From positions 16,797 to 80,796 of the forward strand of contig JAPOZT010000025.1 in NCBI GenBank assembly GCA_026705925.1: a DNA stretch of 64,000 nt, written 5' to 3'. The stretch is from Gemmatimonadota bacterium (lineage in GTDB: Bacteria; JAAXHH01). Below are positions 17,545 to 25,390 of the stretch, piece after piece. Below the pieces are notes generated by a model, which was not told where the DNA came from, did no database searches, and was given only the letters and a program-made list of their open reading frames with translations. Positions within the stretch are counted from its first letter, which is position 1. The number at the start of each line of letters is the position of its first letter. The translations under genes and the position numbers were made by a program.

Positions 17545-17760
17545 CTATTTAAGACCGGGGAAAAGATGCTCGACGATCTTCAGAAGGACGATCGTGATAA
17601 TGGGAATCGCACCGATCAGCAGGTTCAATTTGACTTCTATGGATTTTAGCCGATCCCGGATGTTATGATCCTTCGTGTACACTTCCGAAAACAGCAGATT
17701 GAGCCTGTCTGTTTCTATAACGACGGAATCTGCCTGTTTAACTCCTGGATGGTCTGTCAT
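17545..17760 (-). CDS. Small XhlA-like membrane protein
   Basis: A 71-residue protein with a charged heptad-like stretch (residues ~20-46, 'NIRDRLKSIEVKLNLL') followed by one C-terminal membrane helix (about 48-66, 'IGAIPIITIVLLKIVEHLF'). This coiled-coil-then-anchor plan matches haemolysin XhlA-type proteins of prophage lysis modules. Similarity is by layout only. GGAGA lies 7 bp before the ATG, supporting a real gene. Its base composition is more AT-rich than its neighbours, and it stands alone between the SDR operon and the GH32 gene. Expression and role are unproven. Confidence 0.6.
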   Translation of the reverse strand: MTDHPGVKQADSVVIETDRLNLLFSEVYTKDHNIRDRLKSIEVKLNLLIGAIPIITIVLLKIVEHLFPGLK

Positions 17761-17861
17761 TGGTCAATCTCCGATTCGAGTGGGTGGACGTTTTCCTTAT
17801 GGGGTTATTTCATTAGTCATTGGCCGCCCACCGGTTCTCGAGTCATTTGTCGGCGAAACCG

Positions 17862-19388
17862 TCACATGCGCGTGGGCGCCAGGTTCCAGGCCTGCAGCGA
17901 CTTGAACCTTGCCGCGCCTCCATGCGCGAACAGGCTGACGCCCATGCTGTCGGTTCGCGTCGGATAGATGCGCTGGGTCACGCATTGCCGGCGGTTGGCG
18001 AAGACCTCGAGGATCGATCGATCCAGGAAGATGCGCAGGGACAGCGGTTCACCAGGCGCCAGCTCGAACGGCCCCTCCTGCGCGGTGACGTACTGTTCGT
18101 GCTCAGGCAGGTGCGGCTGCAGACTGCGGTACCGCGTGTAACGAATTTCGCGGTCGAGGGAAGACCGGCTGACGTCGACGCGCAGGACGCCTCCCGCCAC
18201 GTCGCAGGAGACCGCGGTTTCTTCCTCGCCCCCCGGGGAGCGCAGCACTTTCACGCCGACCTCCCGCGCCTCCCGGGGATCGATCTCGAGGACCAGTTCC
18301 AGGCAGTCCCCGCCGATGCCATCGAGGGCTACTTCCGCATCGGCGGCTACTTCGATGGGCCCATGCCGACGGCCGTCCAGCCGCAGCACTTCAAGCTCCG
18401 GAACGGGATCGATCTGCAGTTGACCGCCGGGCCCCGGCGACAACAGGCGGGGAACGGTCATCGCGCCCGACCACCCGGATTCGCGCTCGCGCTCGTTTCC
18501 GCGAAGTTCGCGGACCCAGTCGAAGAAGACGCGCCGTCCATTGGGATCCAGGAGCGTCCGCGGGCCGCCCAGATGACCTCCTTCCCAGCTCATGCGTCCG
18601 TGTATCTCGGGAATAAACCGTTCATCCCGCACCTCGCCGATGTAGTACTGGCTACCCTGCAGATGGCTGCAGAAGAGCAGCATGTGCCGGTCGCCGAAGG
18701 GAAAGAAATCGGGCACGGCGCAATCTTCGCCGTCTTCGGTCCACGCCCGCCGCGACTGGTAGAACACGTCGATGTATTCCCAGGTACGCAGGTCCGCCGA
18801 CTTAAACAGGTATGCGGCGTCCCCCCGGCCTTGCGAGTCCCGGTTGTTGACAGCGGCGTAATACTGGCCGTTCGCCAGCCACCCGCAGGGGTCGTGCATG
18901 GTGTAGCGGCCGAAGTCATCGCTCCCCGCTTCCGGCTCGGGGATCACCGGATTGCCCGGGTCCTTCGTCCACTCGATCAGCAGGTCGTCGCTGCTGCGGG
19001 CGAGGCATAGGCCGTCGGGGTTGCCGTAGTAGATCAGGACCGGAACTCCTTCCTTGCTGACCAGGGCGCCCCCGCTGAAGCAGCCCTTCCGGTCCGGTCC
19101 GTCCGCATCCGGTTCCAGCGCCACAGGATGGTGGACCCAGTGCACGAGGTCGGTACTGGAAGCATGGCCCCACTGGATGAGATGCCAGTAGGCGCCGTGT
19201 GGATTGTACTGGTAGAAGATGTGATAGCGGCCCTTCCAGAACAGGGCCCCGTTGATATCGTTCATCCAGGCCGCCGGCGGCGTGAAGTGGTAGGCCGGCC
19301 GGTGCGGGTCGCGCGCAAAGGAGGCAGCGAGGTCGCCGGCTTCCCGGATACGGGTTTCCATTTGTTTAATCCGGTTGTTGTCGGTCAT
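17862..19388 (-). CDS. Glycoside hydrolase family 32 (fructosidase/levanase-like)
   Basis: A 508-residue GH32 enzyme: five-bladed propeller (about residues 30-330) plus C-terminal beta-sandwich. The nucleophile Asp44 is in 'WMNDINGALFW', and the transition-state Asp166 is in 'MHDPCGW' (usually RDP). The usual ECP acid/base motif reads 'GEDCAVPDFFPFG', so the Glu is not in its canonical place; Glu221 or Asp222 may serve. 'YHIFYQYNPHG' and 'WGHASSTDLVHW' are typical. The family hydrolyses beta-fructosides such as sucrose, levan or inulin. No signal peptide is evident, so a cytoplasmic role is likely. It is divergently transcribed from the bicupin gene. Confidence 0.88.
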   Translation of the reverse strand: MTDNNRIKQMETRIREAGDLAASFARDPHRPAYHFTPPAAWMNDINGALFWKGRYHIFYQYNPHGAYWHLIQWGHASSTDLVHWVHHPVALEPDADGPDRKGCFSGGALVSKEGVPVLIYYGNPDGLCLARSSDDLLIEWTKDPGNPVIPEPEAGSDDFGRYTMHDPCGWLANGQYYAAVNNRDSQGRGDAAYLFKSADLRTWEYIDVFYQSRRAWTEDGEDCAVPDFFPFGDRHMLLFCSHLQGSQYYIGEVRDERFIPEIHGRMSWEGGHLGGPRTLLDPNGRRVFFDWVRELRGNERERESGWSGAMTVPRLLSPGPGGQLQIDPVPELEVLRLDGRRHGPIEVAADAEVALDGIGGDCLELVLEIDPREAREVGVKVLRSPGGEEETAVSCDVAGGVLRVDVSRSSLDREIRYTRYRSLQPHLPEHEQYVTAQEGPFELAPGEPLSLRIFLDRSILEVFANRRQCVTQRIYPTRTDSMGVSLFAHGGAARFKSLQAWNLAPTRM

Positions 19389-19602
19389 TTTAGCGCTCGC
19401 GGGTTGCCTGCCCGGGATTTCTTTTTACAGGCCGACGTATGGCCCGGGTCACGATACGCAGCCTGGCCGCCGGTCCGGGCAAGTGTCCTTTAATGGGCAT
19501 AATCGCAGTATTGGTGAAGATATGCTTGATATGTGGAGGTTCTATGGGCGTAATTTACATACTCAAATGAAGCAACGCCAGTTCATCGATCGTGGAGGAA
19601 CC

Positions 19603-20304
19603 ATGGTCATAGAAGGTCCCCGATACATGATACGTTCGCTCAATTCGAACCAGACCTACTGGGAACAGGGCGTGTTTCCGGAATGGACCGCCTTGAACTG
19701 TTACCGGCACTATCCGGACGGAGGGATCGGGACCGGTGTGGAGCCGCACTACCACGACAACGACGAGATCTGGTTGTTCACGGCGGGCTACGGGGAGGTC
19801 CGACTGGACGGCGTACGCCACGAGATTACGCCCAATACCCTGGTCTATACGCCCATGGGATGCGTGCACCAGTTCCAGATGTTCACGCCCTACGAGAACA
19901 ACGCCATGGTGACGCGCCTGGAACGGGCGGGCAGGCCGCTGCACCTCACCGTGGAGGAGTATGGCCCACCCGAGCCCACCGTGCCCGGTTTCGTCGTTCC
20001 AGGCAGCATGAATACCGGCCCCGCTCGGGATCCCGGCCCGCGATGCCCTATCTCCGAATGGCGGCTGCAGCGATATGAAGAGGTGAACGCCCAGGGAGAC
20101 ACCCAGCATGACGCCGTGCTGAAACGGAACGAGCACTGGATGGTACTGAGCGGGGCCGTGCAACTGTCGCTGGACGGACGGGAAGTTTCGCTCGAACCGG
20201 GCGATATCGCGCTGCTCCGGGCAGGTGTCGTCCGACGGCTGTCCACGGAAGACCGGAGCACGCGGGCGGTGGTCGCGCGGGAGCATCCGGTAGACGCTGC
20301 CTAG
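19603..20304 (+). CDS. Bicupin-domain protein
   Basis: A 233-residue protein with two cupin barrels. The first (about residues 30-115) has metal-binding residues in 'EPHYHDNDEIWLFTAGYGEV' and a distal His in 'MGCVHQF'. The second (about 160-230) reads 'RNEHWMVLSGAVQLSLDG' and 'LEPGDIALLRAGVVRRL', and lacks most metal ligands. Such proteins act as sugar isomerases, dioxygenases or sensors, so no reaction is assigned. The ATG at 19603 is chosen for GGAGG just upstream; in-frame ATGs at 19522 and 19567 are alternatives. Its stop codon shares the palindrome CTAG with the stop of the convergent gene. Confidence 0.75.
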   Translation: MVIEGPRYMIRSLNSNQTYWEQGVFPEWTALNCYRHYPDGGIGTGVEPHYHDNDEIWLFTAGYGEVRLDGVRHEITPNTLVYTPMGCVHQFQMFTPYENNAMVTRLERAGRPLHLTVEEYGPPEPTVPGFVVPGSMNTGPARDPGPRCPISEWRLQRYEEVNAQGDTQHDAVLKRNEHWMVLSGAVQLSLDGREVSLEPGDIALLRAGVVRRLSTEDRSTRAVVAREHPVDAA

Positions 20305-21284
20305 TCCTCGCCGGCCGCCTGGTGGATCTCGTCGAGCCAGACGACCATCTCGGCCGTGATGTCGTTGTGGGGTCCGGTCAGGCCCATCTCCGGCCAGGCC
20401 CATGCCCCGTTCTCCAGCTGGGTTTCGACCAGGTTGTTGCCAACCCTGACCGCCATGTCGCGGTACTTCGCTTCCCCGGTGAGTGTGTAGAGCATCGCAC
20501 CGGCCCAACCGACCTTGCCGGCACGAAGCAGCCTGAAGTGATAGTCCCCGACATGCTCGCAGAACCGCATGTACGTTTTCGCCAGGTCCAGCCATTCCTC
20601 CTCGCCCGTGGCCATGTACAGCCGGCAAAGGAAACCCGCCGCGATGCCAGGATGGTAGAAGGACTGGTCCCGCGACTCGTCCCGCGTCAGCACGTACCTG
20701 AAGTCGTCGCCGTCCATCACCTCGGTGATCAATCCGCGTTCGCGGCTGTAGACCGTCCAAAGCACGTTCGGATAATCGGGCTGTTCCTTCATCATTCGCC
20801 GCATCCAGGCGCCCACGCTCCTGGCCACATCCAGCCTTCCGGTGTAGACGGCGCACCAGCCGCAGCCGCTCACGACCCACAGATCCTGTTCGGTGCCGCT
20901 GCCCCGCGCCGTCGGATGGGAGTAGAAGCCGCCGCTGGCGGGGTCGCGGAATCCGAGGAGAAAGTCCATGCCGCGCCGGGCCAGGTCGAAGGCGCCCATG
21001 CGGTGGGCCGCCTTGATGACCCAGGCGTTATGGTAGGTGTAGTAGTAGCTGTCGAGCTCGTCGGCGGGACGTGGGCCGAAGTCGCCGTCGGGGAGGAACC
21101 CGTTAAGCCTTATCCATCGGAGCAGGCGGCTTGCCGCGTGGGACAGGCCGCACACGAGAAACGCGGCAGGTACCTTGTAGTATTCGGTGACGCCGAGACC
21201 GGGGTCGCCGAAACTGCCGTCCGCGTGCAACTGGCCGAGCAGGTATCGGCCGCCGCGGTCTCTCGCATCCCTGAATCGGCTCAT
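20301..21284 (-). CDS. Alpha/alpha-toroid (glycosidase/terpenoid-cyclase-like fold) protein of unknown function
   Basis: A 327-residue protein with repeated helical hairpins rich in Trp, Tyr and Gly: 'YTYHNAWVIKAAHRMG', 'GCGWCAVYTGRLD', 'GIAAGFLCRLYMATGEEEWLDLA', 'GAMLYTLTGEAKYRDMA', 'GAWAWPEMG'. This 'G-x-L-Y-x-x-T-G-x-x-x-x' pattern is typical of six-hairpin glycosidase and squalene-cyclase-like toroids. I cannot choose a catalytic residue, so function is open. No signal peptide. It converges on the bicupin gene; the last four bases, CTAG, provide both stop codons. Proximity to GH32 and the cupin suggests carbohydrate work, which is inference. Confidence 0.65.
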   Translation of the reverse strand: MSRFRDARDRGGRYLLGQLHADGSFGDPGLGVTEYYKVPAAFLVCGLSHAASRLLRWIRLNGFLPDGDFGPRPADELDSYYYTYHNAWVIKAAHRMGAFDLARRGMDFLLGFRDPASGGFYSHPTARGSGTEQDLWVVSGCGWCAVYTGRLDVARSVGAWMRRMMKEQPDYPNVLWTVYSRERGLITEVMDGDDFRYVLTRDESRDQSFYHPGIAAGFLCRLYMATGEEEWLDLAKTYMRFCEHVGDYHFRLLRAGKVGWAGAMLYTLTGEAKYRDMAVRVGNNLVETQLENGAWAWPEMGLTGPHNDITAEMVVWLDEIHQAAGED

Positions 21285-21479
21285 TCAGTGCTCCTGCGTG
21301 GAGCGATTGACGATCAAGTCTATACCCGCTTCCTGATTGGATTCTACACCGGATCCATTACATTGTAAATCCGAACCTGACATGCTACGCGGCAACAAGG
21401 TCCTTCAATGTGCTGACTCACACTCGGTATTTCAATCACAAACAAAGCGCAGCTGCCTTTATTGCGAACGGAACCTGAC

Positions 21480-22355
21480 ATGAAGATAACCCGTGTTACG
21501 CGGCTTTGTATGTTCTGGATGCTTTCGATGTTTATGGCTGGCTGTTCGAACGTCATCTATATCGAGTCGTCGAACCAGAGCAGCCGGGTCGATTACGTGG
21601 TGATTCACGCTACCTCGGCAAATTTCGCGGAATCGGTAAGATTGCTCACCACCCGGACCGGGCGTCCGGTCAGCGCACATTACCTGATTCCCGACGAAAA
21701 CGACCCTACCTACGGGCATCGCCGGATGCGTTTGCATCAATTCGTGAAGGAAAGCCAAAGGGCATGGCACGCCGGCGTCAGCTACTGGGCCGGGGATAGG
21801 GGGCTTAACGCCCGATCCATCGGGATCGAGATCGTAAACGAGTTTAGTTGCGAGGCGGATACGTCAGCTGTCGAGGATAGCGGCCCGGACGCGCTCGTTT
21901 GTGATTTCCCGCCTTTCAGTGATGCGCAGATCGAGATGCTGATCGAATTGCTCCGAGGCATTCAGCAACGGCACCCCCGCATCGGGCCGCTCGATTTCGT
22001 CGCGCACTCCGATATTGCGGTCCCACACAGGCGCCGGTCGGACCCGGGCCCCCTCTTTCCCTGGCGACGGCTGTACGACGAAGGCATAGGCGCCTGGTAT
22101 GACGAGGAAACCATGCTGCGTTACATGACGCAATTCGAGGACCAGCTGCCTACGGTCGCAAGACTGCAGGCAGCGCTGCTGAGGCTCGGATACCTGGTCG
22201 AACCAACCGGCGAACTGGACCACCAGACGCGCTTCGCCGTACGCGCGTTTCAATTGCATTTCCGCCCCTCGGACTATGGTGGCGTGCCCGACGTTGAGAC
22301 CGCGGCCATACTCTGGAGCCTGATCGATAAATACCGCGGCGGGTACCTGCCTTGA
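21480..22355 (+). CDS. N-acetylmuramoyl-L-alanine amidase lipoprotein (AmiD-like) with peptidoglycan-binding domain
   Basis: Cleaves the amide bond between N-acetylmuramic acid and the stem peptide of peptidoglycan. At 291 residues it has a lipoprotein signal with Cys22 in 'SMFMAGCSN'. An amidase_2 zinc domain follows (ligands likely in 'YVVIHATS', 'QRAWHAGVSYW' and 'DFVAHSDIAVPHRRRSDPG'). A C-terminal peptidoglycan-binding domain begins near residue 225 ('LQAALLRLGYLVEPTGELD', 'AVRAFQLHF'). This is the AmiD layout. The ATG at 21480 is used; a TTG at 21462 would add six residues. It heads a lower-GC islet with two small membrane proteins behind it. The outer membrane is its expected location. 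Confidence 0.88.
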   Translation: MKITRVTRLCMFWMLSMFMAGCSNVIYIESSNQSSRVDYVVIHATSANFAESVRLLTTRTGRPVSAHYLIPDENDPTYGHRRMRLHQFVKESQRAWHAGVSYWAGDRGLNARSIGIEIVNEFSCEADTSAVEDSGPDALVCDFPPFSDAQIEMLIELLRGIQQRHPRIGPLDFVAHSDIAVPHRRRSDPGPLFPWRRLYDEGIGAWYDEETMLRYMTQFEDQLPTVARLQAALLRLGYLVEPTGELDHQTRFAVRAFQLHFRPSDYGGVPDVETAAILWSLIDKYRGGYLP

Positions 22356-22494
22356 TTGCACAGTACATGGTGCACGGTGCATGGTAAAAACCATCGCAGT
22401 TCGAAAAAACGTCGAGAATCCGAATTCGGAACGCGACCAATCCATAAACCGGCATAAGCGCACGAACGATTACTTCGGGTAAGGAGGATTGGAA

Positions 22495-22737
22495 ATGAAT
22501 CGGGAGTCGTGGTTCCAACGTAACGGGGCTGTCTTCACAGGTGCTATCGCGTTGATCGCCTTATTGACCTATTTGCATGTTACTTTGGGTGAGTTTAGAG
22601 CTGAATTCAGGGATGAATCAAGAAACATAACGAATTCGTTAGACAGAGTAGAAACCAAAATCGACGAGGTAAGCGGATTCCTCAAATACAGTGCAGATAC
22701 TACGGAGTATGACACCTCACCGGCTGATCTGAAATAG
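22495..22737 (+). CDS. Small single-pass membrane coiled-coil protein
   Basis: An 80-residue protein that I do not recognise. It has a Trp-containing N-terminus ('NRESWFQRNG'), one membrane helix at about residues 11-32 ('AVFTGAIALIALLTYLHV'), and a heptad-rich helix at about 36-66 ('NITNSLDRVETKIDEVSGFL'). It has a strong ribosome site, AAGGAGG, 7 bp before the ATG; a TTG at 22489 is too close to it. The codon composition is clearly more AT-rich than the window average. It lies 139 bp behind the amidase and 63 bp before another small membrane protein of similar plan. Confidence 0.65.
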   Translation: MNRESWFQRNGAVFTGAIALIALLTYLHVTLGEFRAEFRDESRNITNSLDRVETKIDEVSGFLKYSADTTEYDTSPADLK

Positions 22738-22800
22738 TGATACGTTTATCTGGGGGAACGCACGGCGGACTAAGCCGTGAACGAACAGTAGGAGAGTGAC

Positions 22801-23043
22801 GTGACAATGGTTGATTATCTAATGCCAGCGGCCGTGATTTTGGTGGCGGTGTTAGGTTGGATTTTCAGTTGGATTTTCTTTCTACGAGGCAAGATGGTTG
22901 AAAAACGTGAGATGGATACTGTCAAGACCGACCTGGTAAGGGAGATCGGAACTCTACAAGAAAGGACGACGGCAGATATCGCCGAATTGAGAGCCGATGT
23001 AAGAGAAATCAGGCATGACGTAAAGACCTTACTGTCACGTTAA
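22801..23043 (+). CDS. Small single-pass membrane coiled-coil protein
   Basis: An 80-residue protein of unknown family with an N-terminal membrane helix (about 6-28, 'LMPAAVILVAVLGWIFSWIF') and a long charged helix ('TVKTDLVREIGTLQERT', 'IAELRADVREIRHDVKTLL'). The C-terminal stretch repeats a D-V/I-R heptad and should form a coiled coil. GTG at 22801 has AGGAG 6 bp upstream; an ATG two codons on is also possible. Like its neighbour at 22495 it is AT-richer than surrounding genes, and the two may act as a pair. Its end lies 13 bp from the end of the convergent barrel gene. Confidence 0.65.
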   Translation: MTMVDYLMPAAVILVAVLGWIFSWIFFLRGKMVEKREMDTVKTDLVREIGTLQERTTADIAELRADVREIRHDVKTLLSR

Positions 23044-23056
23044 ATGTGTTGGCAAC

Positions 23057-23638
23057 CTACAGCTTCCCGAAGATCATCGATACACCCAGGCTCATCCACT
23101 TCCAGTCGTCTCGGGACACGTTGTACTGTGCCTGGAGGCTGAATCGGCCGAGCAGGAGTCCGATCCCGGGGGACACGACCAGGTCTCTTTCCGTGACGAA
23201 GCCCTCTTTCGCATTCGCGTTGCCCATCTGCCGCGTTCGCTTGTACACCACGCCGGCGGCGCCTTGCACGAACAGCCGTTCCAAAGGATAGAATCGCAGG
23301 CCGGCGGTCACCGGAATGCTGGAGTAATTGCCCTCGATCCGTTCGATGATGGCGTCGAGACCCTGGTCGACCAGGTCCTCCGCTTCGGTGCGGGATTTGA
23401 TCTTCTCGCTTCCATAGGTAACGTAGCCACCTGCGCAGACCAACTGGACGCGATAGCTGAACCAGTACGTCAGGGCGGCATGGGCGCCGTAACCGTAGTC
23501 CTCTTCGACCAGATCGGCAAGACCCGAGGAGGGGCGGGCCACTTCGCCGCCCAGGTTTAAATTGAACTGGCCGGACGCCGGCAGCGTGAAGAAACTGACC
23601 GATGCCGCGAAGACCAGCGCACGGAAGGCCTGTATCAT
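23057..23638 (-). CDS. Outer-membrane beta-barrel protein, OmpA/OmpX-like
   Basis: A 193-residue protein with a cleavable signal ('FAASVSFFTLPASGQ') and alternating hydrophobic strands typical of small eight-stranded barrels: 'GYGAHAALTYWFSYRVQLV', 'IPVTAGLRFYPLERLFVQGA', 'GIGLLLGRFSLQAQYNV', and a final 'WMSLGVSMIFGKL'. This matches the outer_membrane beta-barrel_2 class, without an enzymatic motif. It probably sits in the outer membrane. It is 15 bp downstream of no gene on its own strand, but 15 bp upstream lies the end of citrate synthase, so the two could be read through from that gene's promoter. Confidence 0.72.
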   Translation of the reverse strand: MIQAFRALVFAASVSFFTLPASGQFNLNLGGEVARPSSGLADLVEEDYGYGAHAALTYWFSYRVQLVCAGGYVTYGSEKIKSRTEAEDLVDQGLDAIIERIEGNYSSIPVTAGLRFYPLERLFVQGAAGVVYKRTRQMGNANAKEGFVTERDLVVSPGIGLLLGRFSLQAQYNVSRDDWKWMSLGVSMIFGKL

Positions 23639-23653
23639 GATACTTGTCCCCGG

Positions 23654-24775
23654 TCAGGCAGGGCGGTTTTCCATGGGTACGTACCGCGCTTCGGTCGGCC
23701 CGGTATACTCGCCCAACGGGCGGATGATCCTGTTGTCGTCGTACTGTTCGAGGAGGTGCGCGGTCCACCCGCTGATTCGGCTGCAGGCGAAAACGGGCGT
23801 GAACAACTCCGCCGGAATCCCCATGTTGGCGTAGACCGAACCGGAATAGAAATCCACGTTGCAGGCGATACCCTTCAGGTCCATCATGGTTTGCTCGATC
23901 ACGCGGGACATTTCATACCACTTCAGGTCGCCCGCCTTCCTGCCCAGTTCCTTCGAGAGACGGCGCAGGTGCGTCGCCCGGGGATCCTCCGTCTTGTAGA
24001 CGCGGTGGCCGAATCCGGGTATTTTCTCCCTGGCGGCCAGCTTCTCCCCGACGTAGTCCCCGGCCCTGGAAGTCTCCCCGATCTCGTTGAGCATGTCCAT
24101 CACGTCCTTGTTGGCGCCGCCGTGCAGCGGTCCCTTGAGCGTGCCGACGGCCGACGTGACCGCCGAATGCATGTCCGACAGCGTGGCCGCCGTGACCCGT
24201 GCCGCGAAGGTCGACGCGTTCAGTTCGTGGTCGGCATGCAGGATCAGGGCGACGTCGAAGGCCTTCGCGTACTCGGTATCCGGGATCGTACCGTTCAGCA
24301 TGTACAGGAAATTGGCGGCGTGGCCCAGGGACGGATTCGGCGCGATGGGATCGCTGCTCTTCGAGATCCGGTGCCAGGCGGCGGTAACGGACGCGAACTG
24401 GGCGGTCAGCCGGACGGCTTTGCGCAGGTTCGCTTCCCGGGTGTGGTTCGCCGCGTCCGGGTCGTAGGCGGACAGGAACGACACGGCCGAACGGAGCACG
24501 TCCATGGGCGCCGTGCGGCGCGGGAGTGCCCGCAGTAAGTCCAAAACCGCTGCAGGCAATGTCCTGCCGGCGAGGAGCTGCTCGTTGAGTTCCGCCAGCC
24601 GGCCCGATCCCGGCAGGTCGCCGTGCCACAGCAGGTAGGCTGTTTCCTCGAAACTGGAATGGGCAGCCAGGTCGTGAATGTCGTGGCCCCGGTAGAGCAT
24701 CCTGCCCTGCAGGCCATCGATGAAACAGACGGCCGTCTGCGCGGCTACGACGCCTTCAAGGCCTGGATTGACCAT
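23654..24775 (-). CDS. gltA: Citrate synthase (type II/2-methylcitrate-synthase-like)
   Basis: Condenses acetyl-CoA (or propionyl-CoA) with oxaloacetate; TCA or methylcitrate cycle. It has 373 residues, normal for the short bacterial form. Catalytic residues are present: His in 'GPLHGGANKDV', His in 'PGFGHRVYKTEDPR', Asp in 'CNVDFYSGSVY', plus 'LHADHELNASTF'. The start is put at the ATG complement of 24773-24775, giving the expected 'GLEGVVAAQTAVCFIDGL' N-terminus. The frame stays open another 540 bp upstream only because it runs antisense to apaG. Citrate and methylcitrate synthases cannot be separated on these motifs. Confidence 0.92.
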   Translation of the reverse strand: MVNPGLEGVVAAQTAVCFIDGLQGRMLYRGHDIHDLAAHSSFEETAYLLWHGDLPGSGRLAELNEQLLAGRTLPAAVLDLLRALPRRTAPMDVLRSAVSFLSAYDPDAANHTREANLRKAVRLTAQFASVTAAWHRISKSSDPIAPNPSLGHAANFLYMLNGTIPDTEYAKAFDVALILHADHELNASTFAARVTAATLSDMHSAVTSAVGTLKGPLHGGANKDVMDMLNEIGETSRAGDYVGEKLAAREKIPGFGHRVYKTEDPRATHLRRLSKELGRKAGDLKWYEMSRVIEQTMMDLKGIACNVDFYSGSVYANMGIPAELFTPVFACSRISGWTAHLLEQYDDNRIIRPLGEYTGPTEARYVPMENRPA

Positions 24776-24970
24776 TCCGCTGCTTCCCCGGTGGATACGG
24801 TTTTCTGCCGTGGACAGGATAGAGATGCGGCCCCGGGGTGTCAAGGTGTTTTTGGCCCGGATTCCGTCGCCGGGAAGGGCGTTTCCTTTGGTTTTTTGTT
24901 TGTCGATGAAGCCCCCCGTATTTATCTTATACACCTTCGATTTTCCGGGCCGAATCCACGGAGCAACGCG

Positions 24971-25390
24971 ATGCCGACACCGCTGAATTCCGATACGGTC
25001 ACCCATGGCATACGGGTCCAGGTATACCCGGGCTATCTGCCCGATCATTCCGATCCCGGCCAGGGCCAGTACGTGTTCGCGTACCGTATCGTCATCACCA
25101 ATGGCAGCGAGCGTTGGGTGAAGCTGATCAACCGTCACTGGGTCATCATCAACGCCGACGGCAAGCGCAGCGAAGTCAGAGGTCCGGGCGTCGTGGGATT
25201 GCAGCCCGAACTCGAGCCCGGGGAGAACCACGAATACCAGAGTCTCTGTCCCCTGGACACGGAGTGGGGTACCATGGAAGGTGAATATGAAATGCAGGAC
25301 GCGGACGGCCGTCACTTCGAAGTGGAGATCGGCCGGTTCTATCTCGCGATATCCTCGGAAGAAAAGGTGGAGTCATGGCAAAAAAACTGA
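24971..25390 (+). CDS. apaG: ApaG-family protein
   Basis: A 139-residue single-domain beta-sandwich protein of the ApaG/DUF525 family, linked in E. coli to Co2+ resistance and Mg2+ efflux; the molecular function is not settled. Motifs: '[26 protein letters not shown]', in which '[10 protein letters not shown]' is diagnostic, then '[19 protein letters not shown]' and 'GTMEGEYEM'. The ATG at 24971 gives the typical N-terminus; the upstream frame crosses the citrate synthase start. Its last 16 bp overlap proS, so translation is probably coupled. The 195-bp gap before it holds the divergent promoters for citrate synthase and apaG. Confidence 0.93.
   Translation: MPTPLNSDTVTHGIRVQVYPGYLPDHSDPGQGQYVFAYRIVITNGSERWVKLINRHWVIINADGKRSEVRGPGVVGLQPELEPGENHEYQSLCPLDTEWGTMEGEYEMQDADGRHFEVEIGRFYLAISSEEKVESWQKN

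Noticed and set aside
21358..21379. TTACA-T-TGTAA inverted repeat in front of the amidase gene
   Set aside because: Five-bp arms are common by chance; no promoter is positioned around it.
22356..22420. Short palindromic stretch with ATGGT-AAAA-ACCAT, considered as a terminator after the amidase gene
   Set aside because: No run of T follows and the stem is weak; left unassigned.
24776..25315. Upstream extension of the citrate synthase frame by 180 codons
   Set aside because: It lies antisense to apaG; citrate synthase is complete from the ATG at 24775 and of normal length.
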